This document shows positions 50,301-60,749 of a stretch of 64,000 bases of DNA, piece after piece. This DNA is from Leuctra nigra (lineage: Eukaryota > Arthropoda > Insecta > Plecoptera > Leuctridae). A program made the translations under genes and the position numbers. The DNA is taken from contig OW203765.1 in the NCBI GenBank assembly GCA_934045905.1, positions 29,173,997 through 29,237,996 on the forward strand. The letters are read 5' to 3'. Positions within the stretch are counted from its first letter, which is position 1, and every line of letters starts with the position of its first letter. The notes under the pieces are model-generated. The model was not told the origin of the DNA, made no database searches, and saw only the letters and a list, made by a program, of their open reading frames with translations.

Positions 50301-53300
50301 ACCCACTTCAAACTATGGAATTATTTTCATTGGTAAAAAAATATTGATAAAACTCAGCCCTCTTAACAAAATAACAAATCTACAAAATATCAGGGTTGAA
50401 CATGGAAACTACTCCCAACCCACCAGTCCTCCTTCTGTCGATCTGTCCTAGCGAATAGGAAGAGGCGGGTTTCGTTGAGCACGGAATCGTCGACGAGACA
50501 GAAGGTGTCTTCGTCGCTGGGCGTGTGGATGGGTTCCGCAGACGGTTGACGCACAACAGGCGGAGGCGCAAGCAGAGCCAACGACTCGTAGTCGAGTGTC
50601 GGATCATTAACCTGGAGGGACGTCTTCGATCGCGACTCTGAAACTGAACACACAGAAGATACGTGACACCCTTCCTTGTCACACGCTGAAACTTTAAAAG
50701 AGGGCCGAGAGTAGTAAACAAGTTACTATTGAGCAATGCCTTCAACTAGGTTAAAGGAATGATTACAATGGTGATGAAGAATAGGTGAGGATGACCGAAG
50801 GGAAGGAGGCGTTCATCGTCTATTGCTAGGGAACCTTCACAACATTTGCCTGATGGTCTCGACAAAGCGAAACTCTCAAACAATCCTCAGTTATAAATGA
50901 AGTTCGTGGGAATTTGACAGAGTGCATTCAGGAGCGTAGCTGCCTGATAGGTCGGGCAACTAATAAAGAATGAATATAATTGACACCCAGCTGACTTAAA
51001 ACAATTGTCGGGGGGGGGGGGGGGGGGACCTGTTATTTGAAGTTGCATCTGTGAAGAAAAAGAATTAAGTGCATGGCGGGATACACACAAACAATATAAA
51101 TATAGTCCTAAAACACACTGTTCTATATTTTGTGTAATCCCTCTCGGAGCTTTGTGGACTTTTGTTCATTTGTTTCTGGTTCAACCATTAACTCTCTAAG
51201 TGCTACAGTCAATTTTTTCGACACTTGAATCTAGTGCCACTGTCGATTTTTTCAACACTTCATAAATTTGGGGCCCTACATTTTATTTAAGGGCGCACAG
51301 AGTATTTTGTTGGTGGATTTGTGTATTTGATCAATAGAGGATCAATTGTTGAGCTGGATCTGTCAATAAAATTAGTTTAGAAGGCCGTGAAACAGGCTTC
51401 ATAAAGATGGCGGTGAAATCTCGCCTATTGTAAACATGTGTGCAATTGCGCATGCGCATCAATTACAATTGACGTAGCTTTTATTCTAAATTGCAGATAA
51501 TTGTTTGGTTATTTTTTTGGTATTGCTCAGCATTGTAAATAACATGTATTTTGATAAAAACGATTATGGTCTTTAGTGATTATTTTGTGCAAATAATTTG
51601 GCAATTTTTTTTTTATTTGAAATAAAATTTTATATGACAAATTATATTTTTAATCAATTGACATTTTGAACATAATGGAAATGTCATGCACTCATGATTC
51701 TTTAGAGTGTTCTGAAACTTTTAAAATTGATCCCAATATTGTTGAACAATTATTTCATCTTCAAATTAATTTTCCAAATTATGTCTACATTTCTGCTAAA
51801 TAGGGCTGGCACTATACACTTTTTAGCCCTGGCACTTCTAGGGTTAATAAAGGGATTTAAAATGAAATGATTTCGCCTTCGGGCAGCCAAACTACTGACA
51901 TCAATCTCCTGGCTACAGACCGTCATAAAAATTAAAAGAAAGGATGAGGATGTTGCAGAAAACTAAACCAGAAAAAACACTCCGTGTAAAAATACCAGCC
52001 AAGTCTCTTTAACTATAAAAAAAAAATAGAAGAAATCTAAAAATTCAGCACTGAAAAGGAGTGATATCAAAAAAGGAGCCAAGTCAACGAATTTTCCAAA
52101 TTTTAATCGTACCATTGAAATAAAAATATCAACCCCCGAGAAATACTTAAAAAAAGGACTTGGCGCATCGTTTTTTTAAAGACACTTTTCTATCCTAAAA
52201 GTATAGGAAGAACTCTACAAGTATATTTTCCTGAGTATATCACATTCATTATCGACGAATCATACTACGTTTTAATATAACTAGTACTCTTACCTACTGG
52301 CAGTTTTGGTATTTTGTCAATATTCAGAGGAAATAAACGGATAAACGAATAACGAATAAACGGAAGCGGCCTAGTCTATTCGTTATTGCCACTATTTCTA
52401 GGGTCATATTAATCAATCATACTTCTCAATATCGTGACTGAGGGAAATAGCGAAAGCGCTCATTACAAGAAGGCCGTCAATGAGATTTGTATAAGTGACT
52501 AGTGCACTGAGCCATGCTGCTCAAATAATTACTGACTAGATTTTTATCTAAAGTAATACGTTATGTAATTTATGAATTTTTTTGGTATAAAATGTTAATT
52601 AATAGCAATTAATTACACGGCGAGAAGGTTCAAAGTATAATGCTGTAGTAGGTATGTTGATGTACCCACAAAACTATAGGTACCTACCAATCACAAACAC
52701 AACTGTTCTGTATTTATTGCTTGTAAGACAATGCTATGTTTCTTTGCGTACTTATATTTAAATTTAAAATATTTTACAGAATGTTCAATATTTAATTTGA
52801 AAGTTTTGTCCCAATTTTTCTAGGCATTTCTGAACTACGTAGTATGTGAGTGGCATAAGCTTAAGAATAGAAAAAAATGTCTTTAAAAAAACGATGCGCC
52901 AAGTCCTTTTTTTAAGTATTTCTCGGGGGTTGATATTTTTATTTCAATGGTACGATTAAAATTTTGAAAATTCGTTGACTTGGCTCCTTTTTTGATATCA
53001 CTCCTTTTCAGTGCTGAATTTTTAGATTTCTTCTATTTTTTTTTTATAGTTAAAGAGACTTGGCTGGTATTTTTACACGGAGTGTTTTTTCTGGGATATC
53101 ACTTCTTTTGTTAGTTTATTCATACAGCTTGTAGCACATGTCCGAGCAGGGACTAATTTCTTTAAAAAAATACGCCTCAACCGATTTGGTTACTATGAAA
53201 AGTTGCGTTTGGTATAAGATGAAAATGATTATCCAAGAAGAATAGCTTAAGTTTCGTTATAATCGATCCAGCCGTTTTCGATACATGACGTCACTTCCGG

Positions 53301-56300
53301 TTTTGAAATAGCGGCCGAATTCCGGTATAGGTAATAAGAAAACAATCTAGTTTTATCTAGTTGATACCTTCATGAACGACCATCTGAATTCCTAATCCCT
53401 ATATTTCCGTAAAATCGGTCATGCCGTTTGTAATATATGACGTCACTCCTGGTTTCATTTAGTGGTTCCTGCCGCCATTTCCGGTACCATTAATTTATTT
53501 ATTCATTTTTCACAATTGATTTTTCAAATAAATAGCAGAATGAATACGCAGGAGCTAGTTCAGTTGCAATCGTTACAGGCGTTTTAGATATATGACGTCA
53601 CTCCCGGTTTCAGGAATGGCGGCCGAGAACACTGCTACCTTGAATATATAAATTGTATTGTCTATGTTACAATGTAAGTTAATTATGTACGTATTTTAAG
53701 TATAATTTGTTGAAATAAGTTAAATATTGCGTATTTATGACGTCACTTCCGGTTTAGAAAATAAGAAAATAATATTTTTTTTATTGATACTTCATATAGA
53801 TGACCATCTAAATCGAATGGCGCTAATTTCGTTCTAATCGGTCCAGACGTTTTTGAGTTATGACGTCACTTCCGGTTTAAAAATGGCGGCACAAAAAATC
53901 ACAAGAGGCAAGGTATCATCAGACGCCAAAAGTGCATATGTGGTAAAAGTTTCAGGTCGATCGGTTTAGCCGTTTAGGCTGTGGCGCTGTCAACAGGGTT
54001 TCCTGATATCATCAGAATCATCATCTTCAGAATCAGAAAGTGGTGTAATTTCACTGTTTTCTCGGTCCTCTAGCGCGCAAATGGCATAACCTATTGTTCC
54101 CAAATTTGGTATATGTAGTGGGGTGGGCCATAGCTCGAAATTAAGACATTTCACAACAATGTGAGATTTTCCAATTTTAAGATCCAGTAGGCCGAAAATG
54201 CCATGTTGTTGCTTACAGTAAAAGTGTTTGGTCTGCTCCTCAGTTTATTAGGCATTTACGGTATGTTGAGTGACTGTGAGTGTATAGTACGACTTGGCTG
54301 GGTGGAGCGACCGCTCCACTAGATACCTAGATTGTAAACGATGAAGAGACCAGTGTTGAGTAAGTTACTTGAGAAAAGGAACTTCGTTAAAGTTAAGTTA
54401 CTTGGTCAAAAAAGGAACTTAGTTAAAGTTAAGTTACTTCATGAAAAAAGGAACTTACAAGTTACCAGTTACCCAAAGTTACTTGCAAAGTTACTTTCAA
54501 AGTTACCGATGGATTTTTTAGGAAAAAATCGTGAATATTGCGGCAGGCTATAGTGGTTTAAAACGTAATGTCATAGATGCAGGGTAGCATTTTTGTCTGC
54601 ACAAAGTATCACGGCAAATAGTTTCATTTACACGCATTTTCATCACCAATATAAATCTACAATAGATAGAAATTCACACGTAACGAAATTGAAACACTAG
54701 AAGAGGTTATAAACAATGCTCTGGAGCAAGTAATGGCGACGATGGTTGAAGGGAGAATGAGCTGCTACGTCACACTGCAACAAGCCAAGGTCAAGTGAGG
54801 GGGTGATTCTCATTGGTCCTCCCTCTACCCCTCATCCCCTTATCATCACTGACGAGGGCATGCACATTCCAAACCAATGACTAATGCAGCTGCACTGCCA
54901 GTGGAAACTTGTTTTGATGGCAGATCGCTACTCCGGAAGTATAAGTTGGGAAATTTTGGGAAGATTGCTGAAAAAGTAGAGTCTGTTCAAACGAAAAAAG
55001 GAACTTTGCAAGTAACGTAACGTAATATAGACGTTACATCAATAAAGGAACTTTATCAGTTAAAGTTCCTGACTGAAAAAAAGGAACTAAGTTACCACTA
55101 AAGTTCCTGAAATGTAACGCGTTACCGGTAACGCGCTACTTTCGTTAAGTTACTACTCAACACTGGAAGAGACACACAGTTGATAATTTTATTTGTTTAG
55201 GATATAGCCAGATATCTGGGCTATAGGACTTACTATTATCGATACTAGCATCATCGTCCAAATCTTCTTCCCCTTCTTCGTTTACGGCTTTCTCCATGGT
55301 CTTGGCCAACATTTCGTTGGCCGAATCTTCCCGAGATATCAAGCTCAGCTGGTCGTCTTCCTTGTCGACAATCAGTTTTGTCAAATCTATCACCGACTTC
55401 CTAACCGACGTTCCCGTTGTCAGTTTAATGCAGATGGGATACTTTTTGCTCCACGTTCTGTAGAAGAAACAGTAGTTATGATAGCAAAATATAAGAGTCG
55501 GCTGCACTCGAAGTACACATTGGAGACATTTCCTAAATATCGTCGTAACTTTTGACCTACCGACAATTTACGAAAAATTTGAAAAATAATTTGCCTAGCT
55601 AATTTTTTAGTTGATCTTAGGAATAAACACCGAAATACAATATTTGCACCCAAACTCATGGAAAATCTGAAACTTCTCAATTTTTTCAGAATTTCTACTA
55701 GTTTGGGCACGAATAACGTCTTTATAAGTCGGGTGAGTTTATAAGGGGGTGCTTTATAAGTTAATAAGTGTTGGTTTTGCCAAGATCGACTAAAAAATAA
55801 TGGCGTTTTCCACTGGCCGCACTGGACTGCACTCAGTTTGAAATTTGCATTAAGTTTTGTATGGTGACGTCATTTCAGTGCAGCCCCAGTGCGGCCAGTG
55901 GAAAACGTCATAAGCAATTCTAATTACTAATTACTAATTAGGTATATTTCACATAATAATTTTAATGGTTCAAAAGTTATAGCAATATTTAGGAAATATT
56001 TAGGTAAATACTCCAATGTTTACCTTTTAGTAGAGCCGATTCTTATGTACCTACTCTGTTGTTCAAGCGATTTCATAAATTTCTATTTCAGACACAAGAT
56101 TATTTACAGCATTTTAAGCATTTTTTCCAATTAACTAACCTCTTCCTGGTCAAGCCGTCCGGCAGAAGTTTGAGCCTACATCCCGCGATGTTGTATATCC
56201 TCTGATGTATGAACTTGAGCTTGTACTTCTTCTCGTTCCACGTCGCCCGCCGCTGCACCTTCGACTTGGGATGCGAGATCTTCAGTATGGAGCCCTCCAG

Positions 56301-58706
56301 ATGCACGTAGACCGTCTGCGTGTTGTTGATGTGATACGTCTCCGAGTTGTACTCTTCCGTGGGCAACTCGTTCATCCAGCCCTGAAGAACAAGGAGATTG
56401 TAGGGGCCATTTGTGATCGGACCGTTGAAGATAAGAGCGGCAAAGTTTTAGAGAATGAACTGATTTCTTTTTTGAAAATTTGTTCTAGAAGTTACGTGCA
56501 GTTGTACTTTGCATGAATGTTGCATATTTTGCTGGATTACAAAATCAGTCAAATTCTGAAACTGAAATAGGGAATAGGGTTACAATATTTTTGAAACCCT
56601 AAAGTAAGTAGTACCTTGTATGGCACATCTGGGGTCCTATTCTTTAATTTAATACTCCCGAATCTGTGCAATAATAAATTAATCCATGGCTGTGAGCTGG
56701 ATTCCATCATAGTCGATAATTTTGAAGTTATAGAATAATTGTTAGAATTCACATGCTGAAAAATGATGAAATGAAAAATGTTACAAGTTGTCTTTGATGT
56801 GGCAAGAACTATTAGATATTTATCTGATTGGCAAAACTGAATGCAGAAATTATTGTATTGAGCCGAGTAATTTTTCAGTGATTTCTCATAAATACCTACC
56901 TACGCATGTTTTTGTTACTACCCACATAATTTTTTTTACCGGTCGGTACCTAAAGAGTGTTTTTTTATCATGTGAAAGCGTGATGGCCGGCAACCCTAAA
57001 ACACGATCAAAACTTTGGGAGATCTCCATCAATGTCCATCAATGTAAGTACAAACAGTAATATTAATTCTCTACAATATTACTTCAACATTTAGTCAATA
57101 TTCAACAGAATGGTCACAATCTTAAAATTTGTGGGCGGTTGAAGTTATTTTAATTATAGCATTATTTACAATTTTTGTGTTCGAGTATGTTGTAGCTTTT
57201 CCCCTTGGTAGGTACGTACGCTCGAACAAATAATAAACGGTACCTCGAAAGAAAAGGATTGTCTGACAATGGTTTGATGACATCATTCCATGAAGTCTTG
57301 CATTATCTAACTCTTGTAGGTGAGTTCTGATTTCATTGATAATAACAAAGATTGATTGTCAAGGAACCTGACCAGCAGCCAATCCGTTTTGTGCAAAGTA
57401 CCGTTTTTTATTGGTTTGAGTGTACATATCCACTTTAATGTATTATTTAAATTAAAAGCACATGCCGTTTGTTTTTTATGCCATAGCTTATTAGATAAAG
57501 TGAAAGCGCCTTGGAAAGACTATGACTAGGTACTCTGAAAACTCTGGCTAATTACTAATTAGGTACTTACCGCACATTTGGTTGGCGTAAATGTCATGTA
57601 CTCAAGCGACGGTACTTTCAGGAGTGGCAAATTCTGGTAATTCGGTATCGAGAACGACGTCGAGAACGGTAGCGGCAATTCATCCGGTTCGCACCAAGCC
57701 GCCAAACCCACCGTAAAGTGGTAACTCAACGTTAGGAAAATCCCCATCAGTATTCCACTTTGATACATTGATAGTGGAAAGAAATAGTATACTAACAACA
57801 CAGCCATTGCAATTAACACATAACGATAATACCACGCCCCCTTAATGTGTTCTACAATTGATCGAAATGAGTTACTGCCTCGTAACACAGGGTGTTCTGC
57901 ATCAATCAAGTCGGCATTGAGGATGGTCGGAGGGTTGGTACGATAGTCGATGGTCGGAACATCATCGTAGTCTTCCTCGGGAGCAAACCTCGTCTCTTCT
58001 AATATCTCAACTCCAGGTTCAACGACCTCATGATTGGAGCCATGAGACTCTGTCCCAGATGAATCGCTTTGCAATCCTCCAGACTTATTATTTTTCTTAT
58101 GCTTTTCTTTCTTGTTCTTTTTCTTATCACTTCCACGTTCCGTTGAAGTTGACGGAACTTCGTCTTCGGCACCGGTGAACTTGACGTTTCTATCGGGGGT
58201 GACGGAAGCTTCGCTCGACACAACCTCCCTCGTCTCGCCCTTGTTCGACGCCTCCGAGATGTCCTCCGAATCGCTGATGCTCGAATTGTCAAACCCACCG
58301 GCTCTGAGTCTCCGCCTTCTATTCTGGATACCCGAGAGTTTCGGAGTTCCGCTAGCTTTCCGATCGTTCTTCATCTCGGTCAGTTTCTCCTCGACGGTCT
58401 TGGTGATCTTCCCCTTGAGTTCGTGGAATATCCGCCAGGTGTCGCTAGTGGAGCTGCCGGCGTCTGCCATGCCTCCGTCGACGCTCGTCGATCGCTTGCC
58501 AAGGCCGCGGAGGTATTCTTTCATGGGGGACGGATCGCGGGAGGGAATGGACGGAGTGGGGGAAGGAGAGACGGTGGGGGGTGACACTCCCCCCTCCTCC
58601 TTCTCTTCTTCCTCCTCGTCATCGGCGCTCGGATAAATGTCCACTTCTTCATCGCCAGAGTGGAAACGAATTGCTATCGACGGGACAGACGTTGTTATTG
58701 ACTTTC
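44313..58706 (-). CDS. TEX2: TEX2-like ER lipid-transfer protein (PH-like and SMP domains), 11 exons, N-terminus missing
   Basis: Exons, in gene order: 58706-57571, 56381-56140, 55457-55234, 50643-50424, 50030-49748, 48461-48279, 47670-47405, 46818-46723, 46643-46535, 46248-45994 and 44381-44313 (stop TAA). All junction phases close, giving 1026 residues. Human TEX2 has about 1130. The first exon already shows the conserved IAIRFHSG plus acidic run, so only a few dozen residues should be missing. It then has a Ser/Pro-rich region and transmembrane helices (YYRYVLIAMAVLLVYYFFPL, then GILMGIFLTLSYHF). A split PH-like domain follows (GWMNELPTEEY, YVHLEGSILKISHP, KKYPICIKL, RTDRQKEDW). The SMP domain comprises IMWINAMAGHVLYDLL, YFMEKLILRDIEFG, GLWIDLDVSFQG, PPPPSDRLWYGF and LVVPNMDDLVIPP. 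Known relatives act at ER contact sites, shuttling lipids. The large intron 3 holds composite element B and a hAT element. Confidence 0.93.
44516..44640. mobile_element. PIF/Harbinger-type MITE, TTA duplication (TEX2 last intron side)
   Basis: GGCTGCGTTTCACCAAGATT at 44516 mirrors the right end (AATCTTGGTGAAATGCAGCC, ending at 44640). TTA flanks both sides (44513-44515, 44641-44643). 125 bp with internal TAAACCCGGGTTAGAGGC palindromes. It lies within the last TEX2 intron. Confidence 0.85.
47807..48008. mobile_element. MITE with imperfect inverted ends (TEX2 intron)
   Basis: AATTTCTTGAACAGCTTCTG near 47829 is an imperfect inverted copy of CAGAAGTTGAACAAGAAATT near 47970, with outer CCCGATTTACACGG against CCATGTAAATTGTG. 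About 200 bp; ends approximate. Confidence 0.65.
51968..54322 (+). mobile_element. Composite element B: 210-bp inverted repeats, ETS/CRE sites, terminal hairpin (TEX2 intron)
   Basis: It starts CCAGAAAAAACACTCCGTGT at 51968; the second arm ends at 53094 (right arm from about 52878). Diverged ETS/CRE sites follow, with TGACGTCA at about 53286, 53438, 53594, 53738 and 53861. It ends in GTGGAGCGACCGCTCCAC (54302-54319) with CTAG at 54319-54322. The order is identical to element A read on the opposite strand, while the centre between the arms and parts of the array differ. About 28 bp separate it from the hAT element to the right. Confidence 0.75.
54351..55165. mobile_element. Non-autonomous hAT element, 8-bp duplication (TEX2 intron)
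   Basis: Ends CAGTGTTGAGTAAGTTACTT and the inverse of CAGTGTTGAGTAGTAACTTA match hAT-type termini. GAAGAGAC is duplicated exactly at 54343-54350 and 55166-55173. The 815-bp body has many AAGTTACTT/GGAACTT subterminal repeats and no transposase. Confidence 0.92.
55801..55910. mobile_element. PIF/Harbinger-type MITE, TAA duplication (TEX2 intron 2)
   Basis: TGGCGTTTTCCACTGGCCGC at 55801 mirrors GCGGCCAGTGGAAAACGTCA ending at 55910, with one mismatch. TAA flanks both sides (55798-55800, 55911-55913). 110 bp. Confidence 0.88.
57227..57420 (+). repeat. Dispersed repeat, copy 1 (TEX2 intron 1)
   Basis: AAACGGTACC near the left and GTACCGTTTTTTATT at the right form short inverted ends. The interior (GGTGAGTTCTGATTTCATTG, AACCTGACCAGCAGCCAATC) matches the minus strand of 61441-61645 in IRE1. 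Confidence 0.8.
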
Positions 58707-60749
58707 CTGAAAAAGCAGTAGGTAACCAGTTAGGTAGGTCCTACATTAACCAAATGTATTCTTAGTTATTTGTATGAACATTTATGAAATTGATGACAAT
58801 ATTTTGTCAATTTTCTGAACTACTTGCAAGTTTCTTTCTAGTAGGCTAGGTAATTGAACTACGTGTCATATGAGAGATTTGCAATAACCAACAGGGAAAA
58901 CAGTGGTTATGAAGAGAATGCTAAATATTCCAGCAAACATACTGGAGAAGACTGCTGAGGGTAAGCAACTACAGAATTTTCAGTTAACTTAGCAACTCTA
59001 GAACAACAAATTTCCATTAAAAAAAAAATTATTTATTAAAGTTGTTAGTTTTAAATATTTAGGTACTTTTAAATGCTTTCATGGTTACATTGCCATGTGT
59101 TTTATCAGCTGTACTACCGTCTTTTCTTGAATATAAGACATTTATGTTTTTCCGTACCTCTTAGCATCCACTTTAAGGGTAGTTTCACCACCTCTGGATG
59201 CTCGGTACATGTTGTTGAACACCATAGCAAAGCAACCCATTCAAATCTCATTAAAGGTCAAAGCATATCACATCAATGGAGTTATTGACTGTCCTTCAAT
59301 GAGTTGTGACATCAGATGAAACAACCCTATTAGTCCGGTTTTATGTTCGATTGTCATAACATGCTTGCAGGGCAGCCCAGCAAAGATTTCTCCAGTAGGT
59401 AGGCGGAGTACACACACCATATATTATACGAATGAAGCAATTGTATCAACTAACCCTTCAGCATTCCTAGAGTAATTTTGTGTCCCCTTCTCCCACTCAT
59501 GATAAAAGTATGTTAGTAGTAAGTAGGTATTCGGTTAGTGAAGCGAACTGGTAATATTATAATTGTAAAAGCATCATTCAGAAGGTATTGTTAGCTACAT
59601 AAACCTGAAAAATATAGAAATAGCAGAGTTTTAGACGATAGGAAACAAGAGCATAATATGTACAGTACAATTAAGTATAAAGCAGCTAGTTATACTGCAC
59701 TACATTAATAGGTGTATTAGATTAGCACTACTTAAAATTATGTGAGCTAATGAAATAGTGAGAAATGATTGCGGAATGACCAACACGGCAAACCTTTTGG
59801 AGTATCCATTCTTGGTGAAAGACTATAAAAGCTGAAGTACACTGCTGCAGGCGCTTCGCTAGGTACGACAGTAAAACCAAATACCTATATAATGCGAAAA
59901 CATAGTTAAATACACCACATTATACAATGACTATGAGTAGATACTACCTACCTACTATTTCCAACATGCCACCCAGCCAAACTCGAAAAAATTACACAGT
60001 CAATATACAAAAATATTTAGTAAATAACTACCTAGGTCCTAATTTTATAACATAGTAATACACTAAAAAAGTAACCACGCCATTAACATAATAATAATAA
60101 TAATAATTGGTTTCGTAATAAAACTGAAGATTGTAAAACATTTCCTTTCTGCTTGACAGGAGAGAGTGAGCATCAGTCCTGTCTTCTGTCAAACATAACC
60201 TAATTCTTATGTCATTCATTGGACAGAATTAGCTACAAGAATCCAATGTATTAATTTATCATTGTGTAACATTAAAATTTAATGATACATTTGCATGTTA
60301 AATACAAACTTTTTACTCTTACCGCTGAAAATTGCCTCTACAATGAATTCGCAAGATTAGTTCAAAAAATTGTCATTCCACAACCATCACTTCTTGGATT
60401 TTCCTGGGAGTGGGAGAAAGCGCGTGATGGTAGCAGCTACGTAGCAGCTTTGGTAGCAGCTAGCTATTTAACTTTGTTAAGTTGGTAGAAAATTGACACT
60501 TGGCAGCAGAGGAGGAGGATGACGTAATTTTAAAAGGAACAATGATCATCAACAGAGCAGAAAGCAGTGTTTTTATAAATATAAATAATAATAATCAGTT
60601 ATATTGATCATGTTTGTTTAGTATTTCACCATCCTCTATTAGCAGAACTTGATAATGACCGCATCTATCACATCTCTCACGCTAGCTCAGTGCTGTCAGT
60701 GCCATAATTCCTCAACATATTTTCAGCCAAGTCATATAATAATAACAAC
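58707..60749. other. Head-to-head intergenic region of TEX2 and IRE1
   Basis: This must contain the IRE1 promoter and the first exon(s) and promoter of TEX2, unless these overlap IRE1. A possible TEX2 untranslated exon has a donor-like CAGCGGTAAGAGT on the minus strand near 60322, and TGACGTAA occurs near 60519; neither is proven. No other gene is recognised. Confidence 0.5.

Noticed and set aside
59170..59240. Short minus-strand candidate first coding exon for TEX2 (donor-like AAGAGGTACGG)
   Set aside because: One frame would fit the required phase, but the donor is weak and the encoded residues have no similarity support.
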